DNA from: Xanthoparmelia taractica
Taxonomy: Eukaryota > Ascomycota > Lecanoromycetes > Lecanorales > Parmeliaceae
Length of the DNA: 64,000 bases
Assembly (NCBI GenBank): GCA_033085395.1
Contig: JANQBS010000043.1
Coordinates: 1 to 64,000 of the forward strand
Direction: 5' to 3'
Shown here: piece after piece, positions 12,515 through 22,556 of the stretch
Numbering within the stretch: the first letter of the stretch is position 1
How the letters are laid out: each line of letters opens with the position of its first letter
Notes under the pieces: model-generated
Seen by the model: the letters and a program-made list of their open reading frames with translations, nothing else
The model's database searches: none
What the model was told of the DNA's origin: nothing
Position numbers and translations under genes: made by a program

Positions 12515-13133
12515 GATTTTGTAGGTTTGGACTTTGGTTACGAGGACTACTGTTTTAAAGGATTTGCGAACACCCCAAGGTGAAGTGCCTGCCTGAAATC
12601 TGGATGCTGGCTTGGTATGGTATTCGGTGGGCATGTTGATCAGATCACTATGAGAATCTGCTTGAGAATGTATTTGCTATTCAAGACTTGCGTCGTTTCC
12701 CATCTTTCAGACATGGCCGTTGATAGAATGCCATGTCGTGGATGTGTAAGGTACTCGTACCTTTAGTGAAGGGAGTGGCAACGGCGGCTTCTTTCCGCAT
12801 ACAAAGTGTGGGGTATCCCGCGTACCTCTTTCTCTTATCTTCCGTTTTCCAGCAGAAAAGAATTCTTCAATATTATTACTTCGATATCTCTTCAATTCTA
12901 GCATGCGACTCCTCTGATCTATTTTCACTCACTTATTTCTTTCTCGTTCTTCAGCGTCTCGCTTCACTTGTGCGCCCTTTGTGGTCTATTATGTTCTGCG
13001 ATCTCTTGCTTTGATTTGACGACTGTCTCTCTGCTCCAATTAGACTTTTGACCATAAAAGCAACGCGGGGTCGAGTCCTTCCATCTCGTTCTCTTGGGAT
13101 CGCCTCATCTCCACGCAATCCAGACTTTTAAAT
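12515..13133. other. Intergenic between FYVE-RING and MFS genes
   Basis: About 620 bases. CT-rich DNA from about 12820 to 13130 is consistent with the promoter/leader of the downstream transporter gene. No gene is supported. Confidence 0.5.
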
Positions 13134-14901
13134 ATGTCCCTCCACCGGGTCAGCTCGATGAGCTCTTACGAGCAAGTCGTCAGAGGTCCCTCCCCCACAA
13201 GATCAGAGCACAAGAATATGTCCTTCAACCCCGTAGGCAACGGCAAAGCGCCGGCTGGCAAAGAGGAGCCTGTGGGAGCATTCGAAGTCTCGAAGAGAAA
13301 AAGGATATGTCAGTACTCCTAGATCAGGAGCTGTGAGGCTTGGCTGACGGACTTGGATTGCAGTCCAGGTCGCTATCGCTGTTGTCTATTGCCTCTTTTC
13401 AGCCGGGATCGTTTTTGGATATGCTGCGATAAAACCTGTCTTGATTCAAGAGGGGGTATATAGTCAATTCTGTAAGAGAGACGAGTTCATAAGTACTGAA
13501 TTGGGGAGAACGTGCTACGAACAGGAGATACGGTAGGCTTTTGGCGGTCCGGAAGCCCGTGAATCTTGCTGATGCTGGAACCCTGCTAGGCTCAACCTCA
13601 TGTTCACAACAGCCGCCGTAGCAACCAACGTCTGCGCTCTTCCTGTTGGCACTGTTCTCGATAGGTATGGCCCTCGAATCAGCGGCATCATCGGCAGCAT
13701 ACTCCTTACCATCGGTACTCTACTCATGGCTTTCGCAACACAATTACCCTTTGATGCTTATATTCCGGGATACCTCTTCCTTGCGCTCGGCGGCCCCTTT
13801 GTTTTCATATCTTCTTTCCAACTCTCGAACACTTTTCCACAAAATTCAGGCCTCATCCTCGCTTTACTTACCGGCGCTTTCGACTCGTCAAGCGCCGTCT
13901 TTCTGTTCTATCGATTGATTTATTCGGCATCTCATGGATCCTTTACGCCTCAAAAGTTTTTCTTGGTCTATCTAATTGTTCCCATCTTCATTATAGTTGT
14001 ACAAATCTTTGTAATGCCTGCAAACTCTTACAAGACCGTTGGCGAGCTCATTACGCAGGCTGAAGAACGGACCGGGGAGAATGATCCAGATTCCGAGGAT
14101 ACGGCGAGGCGGCGCCAGCACCGAGAAAGCGTAATTTCGGAGACGACATCTCTTCTTGGCAAATCCGCCACTAAACAGCAGACTGAAGAGGAGAAGAAGC
14201 AGCGAATCAGCGGCGTCTGGGGGGCACTGCACGGCCGCTCGGCCTTACAACAGATCATGACTCCCTGGTTCATCTTCATCGCCTTGTTCACTGTCGTCCA
14301 GATGACGAGGATTAATTACTTCGTCGCCACGGTCAGGACTCAGTATGAGTATATGCTTCACAGCGACGCTCGGGCCGAGCAAGTCAACCACTTTTTCGAT
14401 GTTGCTTTACCAGTAGGTGGCGTGCTGAGCATACCATTCATTGGCCTTGTGCTCGATAACACGAGCACGCCATTTACGCTCGCGTTACTCGTGTTCGTGG
14501 CAACCGCAATCGGTGTGCTGGGTGTCCTGCCATTCATGTGGGCCGCGTATGGCAATATCATACTCTTCGTTCTCTATCGGCCCCTTTACTACACCGCCGT
14601 TTCCGACTACGCGGCCAAGGTGTTTGGTTTCCAGACGTTTGGCAAGGTTTACGGCTTGATCATCTGCCTCGCCGGTTTGCTCAACTTCTCGCAGTCGGGT
14701 CTCGATGCCATGACTCACAAGGTCTTCCATCGGGATCCGCTGCCTGTCAATATTATTTTGTTGGTGATTGCTTTGGTGGTGGGTGTGGTGCTGGTCGGCT
14801 ATGTGTACCATCAGAGTAGGCATTTGAAGAGAGATGCTTTGGAGGAGGAGGCTGAGGAGGCTGAAGATATGAGAATGCCGGATGCTGCGAATGGTGCTTA
14901 A
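13134..14901 (+). CDS. MFS transporter, FMP42-like
   Basis: Predicted 12-span major facilitator of the group containing yeast Fmp42 (YMR221C), whose substrate is not settled. Exons 13134-13308, 13364-13532 and 13590-14901 join in frame (introns of 55 and 57 nt) to give 551 aa. A hydrophilic N-terminus of about 58 residues precedes membrane segment 1 (QVAIAVVYCLFSAGIVFGYA). A short Cys-containing loop (YSQFCKRDEF ... GRTCYEQEIRLN) leads to segment 2. The motif GTVLDRYGPR between segments 2 and 3 is the MFS signature loop. A long cytosolic loop rich in Glu/Arg/Ser (TQAEERTGENDPDSEDTARR) separates the two halves. The C-terminus is acidic. The FMP42-like assignment rests on the N-terminal block and the RLNLMFT..AVATNVCALPVGT region. 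In yeast the protein is associated with mitochondria; location here is inference. Confidence 0.8.
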
Positions 14902-15644
14902 TCGCGTTTATGCATTGCAATTTGTTTGCATATATATGAATGGCCTTTGTATGCTTTGCATATACCCATTTTTCCATTCTCTCACAAACATCAATGAATC
15001 ACCTGTGGACAAGTGAATGCGTGTATATATATACCGATCACGCTTCCTTTTCTAGACCCCACATATTCACAAAGTGCTCGCATAAGTGAACAAGGCGCAA
15101 ATGTATCCATTCCATTGCATGTCACTGTCCGTGCTTCCCCTTCACCATTCGCCTACTATCATCCTCCAACCACTATATATACCCACCCGTCTTTTTCAAA
15201 CATCACCTTTTGCGTTTTTAACGTCACTTCGCCCGCCCGTCTAAGATCTTCTTTCCCGTCTTTTTCACCATCACTTTTTCCCGCGTCTATCACTCCGTTT
15301 ATATATACGTATACATACATATATGGAGGTGTGTGTGTGTGTCACGCACGGTCCCCCAAACAAGTGAATCTCTACGGCACCCCTGGGTATTTAAACCTGG
15401 ACGGAGTTTCTTTTCTTTTCTCTTCTTTTTCTTTCTGATATACGTGCGCACCACTGCTTCGGAGTCTGGCCTTCGGAGTCTGGCGTCTGGTTCAGACAAA
15501 GACAAAGGCAGAAGTAAAGGGAAAGGGGGCATAGAGGTGTGGGTTGCCTTGCTCGGGGTTGGGCAGCTCTTTTGGGGGGGAGGAAAGGTGTTGGAAAGTT
15601 GCCTCCAGTGGGAGGTTACCAGCATTTCCCGTCACCTGACAAAG
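14902..15644. other. Intergenic, pyrimidine-rich
   Basis: About 740 bases. It contains short TA/TATA tracts (about 15022-15030 and 15298-15322), a (GT)n run near 15329-15341 and a strong CT-rich stretch (15405-15435). These are consistent with the promoter and leader of the next gene. Open frame continues upstream of the chosen ATG at 15645, but it is low complexity, so the annotated start is not certain. Confidence 0.45.
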
Positions 15645-16313
15645 ATGGAGGCCAATACTGGCAACAAAGGTAGCCAAGCTCCCATTCTTTTGACTTACGA
15701 CTTGGCTCACATCAACCAAGAAACCGTTCGCACGAGGGAGAACGTACCCACGGAGTTGGGTACATCAAGTCAGGGAGAAGCTGGTGTTAGCCAACGAGGT
15801 AACGCTGTACAGCAATCTTTTACATCATCATCATTGGCTCAGCACGATACAGGAACACCTGGTAGGGGCAGCAACTTGCCCACCTTGAACCCACTGGCTG
15901 CGCCATTCACACCACACGGCCAAGCCGCCCACACCGCCGGTCCTACATCACCAGCATCCGATACCCCGACCGTACGACCACCCAGCCCCCATCGCTCGAC
16001 GCCGCCCTCACTGGAACGCTTCGCCAGAGACCTTCGCGAGCTCAAGTCCGGCAGCACCCTGAGCAGCCGGGAGCGTCTGGCCAGGATGCACGATCAGCGG
16101 CGCCAGCTCCTGAGCCACATGGGCAGCGCCAAGGCCGAGATGGAGGAGCTCGAGGGTCGACTGGTGCGCGAGGAGTCCGTGGAGGGATCGCAGGATGTGC
16201 TGAATCGACTCAAAGATCTCAGGGGCTTGCAGGAGTGGGCGGGGCATAAGTGGGCGGGTTTGGGGGAGGAGATGGCGGATTTGGAGGCGGAGATTGCGAT
16301 GCCGGGGGAGTAG
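15645..16313 (+). CDS. Hypothetical protein with C-terminal coiled coil
   Basis: I do not recognise a family. From the ATG at 15645 (MEANTGNKGSQAPILLTYD) the frame is open for 222 aa without introns. The first 125 residues are Ser/Thr/Pro-rich and look disordered. The last ~95 (LERFARDLRELKSGSTLSSR ... EEMADLEAEIAMPGE) are charged, with heptad-like Leu/Met spacing, and should form a helical coiled coil. No signal peptide or membrane segment is visible. The frame extends in phase to 15333, but the added part is encoded by CT-rich leader-like DNA and is less protein-like. It may be a lineage-specific adaptor or scaffold; function unknown. Confidence 0.5.
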   Translation: MEANTGNKGSQAPILLTYDLAHINQETVRTRENVPTELGTSSQGEAGVSQRGNAVQQSFTSSSLAQHDTGTPGRGSNLPTLNPLAAPFTPHGQAAHTAGPTSPASDTPTVRPPSPHRSTPPSLERFARDLRELKSGSTLSSRERLARMHDQRRQLLSHMGSAKAEMEELEGRLVREESVEGSQDVLNRLKDLRGLQEWAGHKWAGLGEEMADLEAEIAMPGE

Positions 16314-17006
16314 GGGGGGTGAGTCTTGGGGGTTATGATTGGGAGGGTGGTGGTGTGTGGGTGGGGGTAGGACTGGAGGGAGGTATTTTGAATTTTGAGC
16401 TGGATGATGGAAGGAGATGAGGCTCAACATGTCACCTCTTGTGCTCATATGGAGTTGACCAGGCAGAGCAGCGGGACATAGATGGGATAGCATGCCTTTT
16501 GTAGCAAGATTTTTGGAGTCATGCACTGATCCAAACATCCAAACCCTTCTTACTTTTCACCCTTTCATCATGACTAGCAGATGAATGAGTAAGTGTCAGT
16601 CTCTGCTGCAGAACACTTATCTTACAATGTTTTGTAAATATTGTGTAGAGATGTTGAAGAGAGAAAGGTACAAGTGCCAAGAAGTGCAGAGCTTGACGAA
16701 ATTCGGGTTAGCGCGCACTTATGCAAATTGACCTCACCATCCCTTTTCGTCTTTATATGATTAATATACGACCTTTGATGAAGCTGCAATCATGATTGTG
16801 ACTCTTCTGTTACACCGATTATTAAGGATTTGATATTCACTTCGTCCGTCTCACTGCAGCTTCTATGCGGTATTGATGCAACGAGTGCGCCGGTATCGCT
16901 GGTGAAACCTCCGTTAGTTTCTACTCGGAGTAAGAGATTGCGTCCCGCACCGACCGCGGTGAGTCGGCCAAAATTGAACCGATTCCAAAAGAATTCAACT
17001 CTCAAC
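16314..17006. other. Intergenic between hypothetical gene and Zn2Cys6 regulator
   Basis: About 690 bases. G-rich on the + strand just after the stop (16312-16385), then ordinary sequence. The frame of the downstream regulator is open back to 16830, but the MDAERQSYPIP start at 17007 is preferred because of its CAAC ATGG context. Confidence 0.45.
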
Positions 17007-19669
17007 ATGGACGCCGAGCGTCAATCATATCCTATCCCCCAACCCCAGACTAGTGACATTGATCCTCGTCTGCAAGAGTCGGTACAAGTATCGCCACATT
17101 ATTCAAATCTTCCTCCAATCAGCTACGTTCCCGCTCATGGCCTGCCTCCACCACCTCCTCCCCCTCCACAGCAACAGCAGCAGCAACCACCACCACAGAA
17201 TCCATACAGCGCCCCCCAGCAGTGGCCTCAGAATGGCTACAATCCGTACTATGGCCCTCCGCCAGACCAACAACCTCCGCCGATGCAACAGGCCGCTAAT
17301 TACCAAGCATATCAGACTAACTCCGAGGCACCTCCACCGTCCGCAGAAGTCGGCTTCAACAATGACACCAAGCGGCCAAGAGCCTGCGAGGCGTGTCGTG
17401 GACTCAAGGTGAGATGCGAGCCCGACCCAGGCACTGGGCCTTGCAAGAGGTGTCGGAAGGCAAACCGCAAGTGCGTCATCACGGCGCCAAGCCGAAAGAG
17501 GCAGAAGAAGACGGACAGCAGAGTTGCAGAGCTGGAAAGAAAGATTGATGCCCTTACAGCCAGTCTACATGCCACCAAAGAAGGCAATGTCAGTGGGAGC
17601 GAGGATGACGGATATATGGATGGGGACACACCACACATGGAATCCCTAGACGGCAAATCCAACCAGACGACCTCCCCGTACACTACTACATCTGCTGGTG
17701 CTAGTCGCAAGAGACGCATGTCCGAGTATCAACAAGATGGCACTCCTGGATCTCCTCGTCCGAGCGACTCTGAAGCCATTAGTCAAGCCTCTCCGGCCAA
17801 TGTCGCCAACATGGGGCCGCGACAGTCTGCACCAATCAAGCGGGAGACCGGCGGTCCAGATTTCGAACCAAATGGCGAACTAGATACCATCGTGTATGGA
17901 GAGGCAGATGCCGTCCTCCGTCGCGTTGTACATGCAGAGACTGCCAATGCGCTTTTCCTACATTACACTGATCATATGGCACCTCACATGCCGATCGTCG
18001 TCTTTCCGCCTGGTACCAGTCCCACCACTGTACGCAAAAGAAGCCCAGTCCTGTTCCTCGCCATACTAAGTGTCGCCTCTGGACAAGACTTTCCCGACTT
18101 ACAAGCAACGCTCACAATGGAGATCATGCGCATCCTGGCAGACCGGGTCTTTGTCATGGGCGAGAAATCCTTGGAATTAGTTCAAGCTCTACAGGTAGTC
18201 ACGATCTGGTACTGGCCAGAGGCTAACGGGGACTCGAAATATTATCAATTCATACACATAACTGCTGTCATGGCGATAGATCTTGGCATGCACAGAAGAC
18301 AGCCTTTACTAATCCTTCGGAAGGAGCAGATATTGGGCCTTCCTAAGCCCAAGTCCTACCTGTCTGATCCCTGTACAACAGAATGCAGACGCGCTTGGCT
18401 AGGTTGCTACTTGTTATGTTCGAGGTGAGCCATTCCTGGACAAAACTGACGTGAGTTTGGCAGAGCTAATTTTTGTAATGCAGCATCGCAATGGGAATGA
18501 GACGGCCAAATCTTGTCCAGCCCAGTTCACATACAGGAGACTGCCTCCAAGCCTTGGAGATAGCCGAAGATGCTTTTCCATCTGACAAGATCCTCTGCCG
18601 CTGGGTTGAGCTACAAAGGTTAGCAGACCAATTTACCGCGCAAGCGGCAGCAGAGGAGGATGCCGAAATCACTGTGGAAGCTCGCGACGCCAGGATTCGT
18701 AGCGCACATGCACAGTATACGAAGCAGGTAGCCGAGTGGAAGGCGCGAAGTTCCTCGGAGCTCAGATCAAGTAAGCAAGCTTTCATCCATCCGTCCACAT
18801 AAGCCTTTTTATAGATGGACTTGATCATTGCCTTCCAAAATCTTCAGTATGGCATGACTGATTCTTCAGCAGGGCCACTGTCATTGGCTCTTGATGTGGT
18901 CAACCTTTACATGCACGAACTAGCAATGCAGTATTACGTGGGGGTCGAACCTGCTCCTGGGCCAGGCGCTCGAAGCAAAACATTAATCGAGCCAGCTACA
19001 TCCGCATTGGCAGACCCGTCAAACACGCCCCTATCATCGACGCTTGGAATGCTCGAAAACCTGTTGAACTCGAGTGTGCAAGGACTGCGGAGTCTGCCAG
19101 TATTCCAGTTTGCTCAGATTGGTCATGGAACCTTGACCCTGACCAAGATCTTCAACTTCGCCAAAGCCGACGCGAAGTATCGCCAGCAAATGCCGCTGAG
19201 CGCGGAAACGGTTGAGGAGTATTTGGGACGGCTTATGGACTTACTGCGTGCTGGAGCGGAAGGGGGCAAGTCACTTCCGGCACACAGCTTCCTCATGGTG
19301 CTCCATGCATCTCTTGGTCTGTTTCGGGAAATCAAGAACATGAGTCTGCGAGAGATCAAGGAACATTGTGGGGGGAAATTCCCGGCGACGAAGTTTATTC
19401 AGATTCTGGACCTGCACGAGCCGACGCCGACGCCGAGACAATGGAATTACCTGGGGGACAAGTATCCGTTGGAGAAGGACGTGTTTCCGGAAGGGGCACT
19501 GCATCTTCTGAGCGAGGTGGCGGCCATGGGGAAATCGAATGCCAACGGCTACAGTGAGGAGGAAGGGCAGTTGGGGCGGCAGCCCATTGCGGCCGAGGCT
19601 CCGGCAATGGGGGTGAGTGAAGATGGGTTGGGCAATGGTGTGGGGAAGATGGCTGTGAATGGGGTGTAG
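17007..19669 (+). CDS. Zn(II)2Cys6 fungal transcription factor
   Basis: Predicted nuclear DNA-binding regulator. Exons 17007-18424, 18484-18770 and 18870-19669 give 834 aa. The N-terminus has poly-Pro followed by poly-Gln (about 47-63) and Pro/Tyr-rich sequence. The binuclear zinc cluster uses C127, C130, C137, C146, C149 and C156 (CX2CX6CX8CX2CX6C). It is followed by a basic linker (SRKRQKK) and a short coiled coil (VAELERKIDALTASL) for dimerisation. A long middle-homology region follows (LFLHYTDHMAPHMPIVVFPP ... LCSSIAMGMRRPNL). The second intron's acceptor was chosen at 18868-18869 because the nearer AG at 18813-18814 breaks the frame; the result reads SSTGPLSLALDVVNLYMHEL. The zinc cluster and following helix resemble the War1/PrtT-type subgroup, but I cannot name the ortholog or its targets. 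Confidence 0.82.
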
Positions 19670-19723
19670 AGGAGTAGCAGACTGGTTTGAAGCTACTTGC
19701 AGGCTGTAGAAAAGCCTCATGAG

Positions 19724-19789
<66 letters not shown>
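19724..19789. repeat. (CAT)22 microsatellite
   Basis: An uninterrupted tract of 22 CAT units just 55 bases after the stop of the Zn2Cys6 gene, probably in its 3' UTR or flank. On the other strand it reads as a Met run, an artefact rather than a gene. The perfect array suggests it is young and probably variable in length between strains. Confidence 0.95.
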
Positions 19790-20908
19790 GTATCTATCTA
19801 CTTGGAGCTCATCCTGGCTGAGCAGCCATCACAGCTAGTGTACTTCTAGAGCTCTGCAGACTGATCTGATTGATTCATATAATATAAATACTCTTGGCCC
19901 TCGAACCATCACCACACTACCTTATTAATTCCTCAAGCCATTTATTCAATGATTGAGTATTAGGATTCTACTATTTCATATTATTATAATTGATCGTACA
20001 AGCGACTCGACTGACAGCATGCCCTTTCCTTGTACACACCAAGGGCTATTTGGAATTTATCAAATCCCTCGGGCGAATCCCACGGCGCCTCGTCCCTCCA
20101 CTGCAACATGCCTACTGTACCACCAACGACAAGTCTCTTACTCTCGGACGAGTGATGGGGAATCCTTGGCATGATGGCTGAGCAGTACCAATCACCATCA
20201 TCTATCCTTGACGACAGAGGCTGAGGGGTGAACGTTGTTGGCGCGCATCAGGATGACTGGATGAGGCAGGTACCGGAATCCTTCACACGGACCTGGCAAC
20301 CGAGCAGCGCCCAGGTTCGGAGGGGAAAGCATACTTTTAAAGTAGTGGTTGGTCTACTGCCACTTACTGCCTTCGTACCAACATCCACGCAACGGTACCA
20401 CGGTACTTGAGGCCTAGACCTTCATCAGTCTTTACCGTCAAACGAGTCAATCGAGTCTCAGATACAGATACTCCATCTAGTATGAATGGATCAAAGGGAA
20501 GTATTTGGAAATGAGCTGCGAGACTAGGCCTGAAATATAGCGAGATGCCTCTTTCGACGGTCACGGAGCCAAGGTTGACTTTGCGGGCAGTCGGAGCAGC
20601 GGATAGACCAGTTGCCTCGGATCTGAGCATCTGGCATATCTGCCGTTTTCCTCTAGTCTCTCTCTCTCTCTCTTTATTTCCCCCACATGTCGTAGTGGGG
20701 CATGGCTGGATGGATGATGGATCAGATCAAAGGAGGGGTCTCTGCAGTCTTATTTGTTTATACTTCATCACCTCCCTTGCCCGGTCAATCCTTTTTCTCT
20801 TTCCATTTTCACACCATCTGCAATCTTCCATCTATACTACAGCTCTCTTAAACGAAAAAGTAAAAGCAGCACGCTTGCATAAACAAAACAACCCATATCA
20901 GAGCAATC
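19790..20908. other. Intergenic upstream of GFA-domain gene
   Basis: About 1.1 kb with no convincing coding region. It contains a (TC)n tract near 20657-20672 and AT-rich DNA at 19870-19990. Pyrimidine-rich sequence at 20770-20860 probably belongs to the promoter/leader of the next gene. Confidence 0.5.
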
Positions 20909-21574
20909 ATGACGACCTACCAAGGCAAATGCCACTGCGGCCAAACCGAATGGACCACCAAACTCGACGGCGATGCTCATATCCTTTGGTATGCTACCCC
21001 ACTTACCCACCCACACATTTACTACCTTTTCATCTCAAACCCACTCCATCCTTTCATTCCTTTCTCCTCCTCGAGTCTCCCACATCAAGACGAGCTAACT
21101 TCTCTCTTCTCAGCCACTGCGACGCCTGCAAGCTCCTCAGCGGCGGCGAGTTCACTCTCAATCAAATAGCCAACGAGGGCGACCTCCAAATCACAAAGGG
21201 CTCCACAAAAACATACACCTACACCGGTGACTCTGGTACCTAGATATTCTCCTTCTCCCCTCCAAGAACCCGACCCTCCCTCCTTTTCTCCGCTCCGCCC
21301 AAAATCCCAAAACCCAAACCGATCCACACAAAAAGACGAAGAAAGAAACACCCCCAACTGACTCCCCCCAGGCAACCCCGTCCACTGCTACTACTGCCCC
21401 AACTGCACCGCCCACATCTACCACCACCAAACCGTCCTGGGCCCCAAGATCGTCGTCCGCACGGGCCTCTTGAGCGGCAGCAAGCCGTTTCCCGTCGCGG
21501 CCGAGATTTTCGGCAAGGACAGGCTGCAGTGGCAGCCCGAGGTCGCGCGGACGTTTTCCGGGCCCCCCGAGTGA
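20909..21574 (+). CDS. GFA/CENP-V-type zinc protein (Mss4-like fold)
   Basis: Small cytosolic protein of the glutathione-dependent formaldehyde-activating (GFA)/CENP-V family. Exons 20909-20988, 21114-21235 and 21372-21574 join in frame to give 134 aa; the introns (125 and 136 nt) are longer than elsewhere here. Zinc ligands are visible: C8 and C10 (GKCHCGQTEW), C27, C29 and C32 (LCHCDACKLLSGG), and a later YYCPNC pair. The order CxC, CxCxxC, CxxC is typical of the family. Exon 2 ends TYTYTGDSG and continues into NPVHCYYCPNCTAHIYHHQ. The family name reflects one bacterial study and most fungal members have no proven reaction, so the function is open. The downstream flank is rich in simple repeats. 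Confidence 0.82.
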
Positions 21575-22556
21575 GGTGGAGGGGAGGGGAAGGAAGGAAG
21601 GAAGGAAGGAAGGGAGGAAGGGAGGAAGGGAGGATGGAAAGAATGGGGGGGAGGGATGGGGGAATGGATAATGTCCCGTCGCTACAATGGCTATATTTTA
21701 TATATAGGAGAGAAAAACTTTCATACGATCTCCAAGTGACAAGTCAAAAGTAAGGGGAAAAAGCGGGAAGGAGGGGGACCGAAACGGAATTTCTAAATAA
21801 ATGAATAAGTTAAAACGAATGAATGAATCAACGAATGAACTTCCAGTCGCTACAATTATCAATATCAACATTGTATATATATCCATCGCAAACCCCTTTC
21901 CCAACCCATCCATCTATGCGTGGACAAAAAAAATCTCACATCTCACATCTCACATCTCACACAGCAACCACTCAAATCCCAAATTCCAAGTTCCAAATCC
22001 AATCGAAGCAGAATAGAACAGAACAGAACAGAACAGCGTAGAGGAGACGCGAGGGAAAAAGAGGGTGAGGGAAAAGGCGAGGGGAAAAGGAAGAAAAGGA
22101 AGAGAGGGGGGGCGGGGGGGGCGGGATCGCAGATGAATGAAATTGATAAGATGAATGAAAGGTTGATGGCTCCGGCGCTACAATCGCTAGCTACAAGGGC
22201 AATCAAATATATACATATACATATACACAAAGAGAAGAGTTATACAATGTATACGACATGTGGATGAGGACAATCAAGCTCCATTGCTTGACTCGAGTCA
22301 ACAACCCCCCTTTTTGCCGCAAAGACTAGTCTAGTGGAAGAGTATATGGAACGATATAATGGATTTCCACGAACCAATGGCGGCATCACACACGTGCAAA
22401 CTTGGGGAGAAAAGGAGATGGAAGAAAAGGGCAACGAGGACGGTAATTTCAGAGGGCGCGTATGTCCATACGATTCAAAAAAGCCAGTGGGATATTACAG
22501 ACAGCGTATCAATCATCAAACCCAACAGAAACTTTCCACCGCAAAACCCAACAACC
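21575..22556. other. Intergenic with clustered simple repeats
   Basis: About 980 bases between convergent genes (GFA + and CYT-4 -). It holds a GGAA/GGGA purine tract (about 21590-21638), an ATCTCAC heptamer array (about 21935-21961), an AGAAC pentamer array (about 22014-22036) and a long G/A-rich stretch (22040-22125). The 3' ends of both transcripts should fall here. No gene is supported. Confidence 0.6.

Noticed and set aside
13050..13080. Sequence resembling a tRNA B box (GGGTCGAGTCC)
   Set aside because: No matching A box, acceptor stem or anticodon arm could be folded around it.
19271..19789. Minus-strand frame with a run of Met residues
   Set aside because: It is the (CAT)22 array and the antisense of the Zn2Cys6 gene, not a gene.
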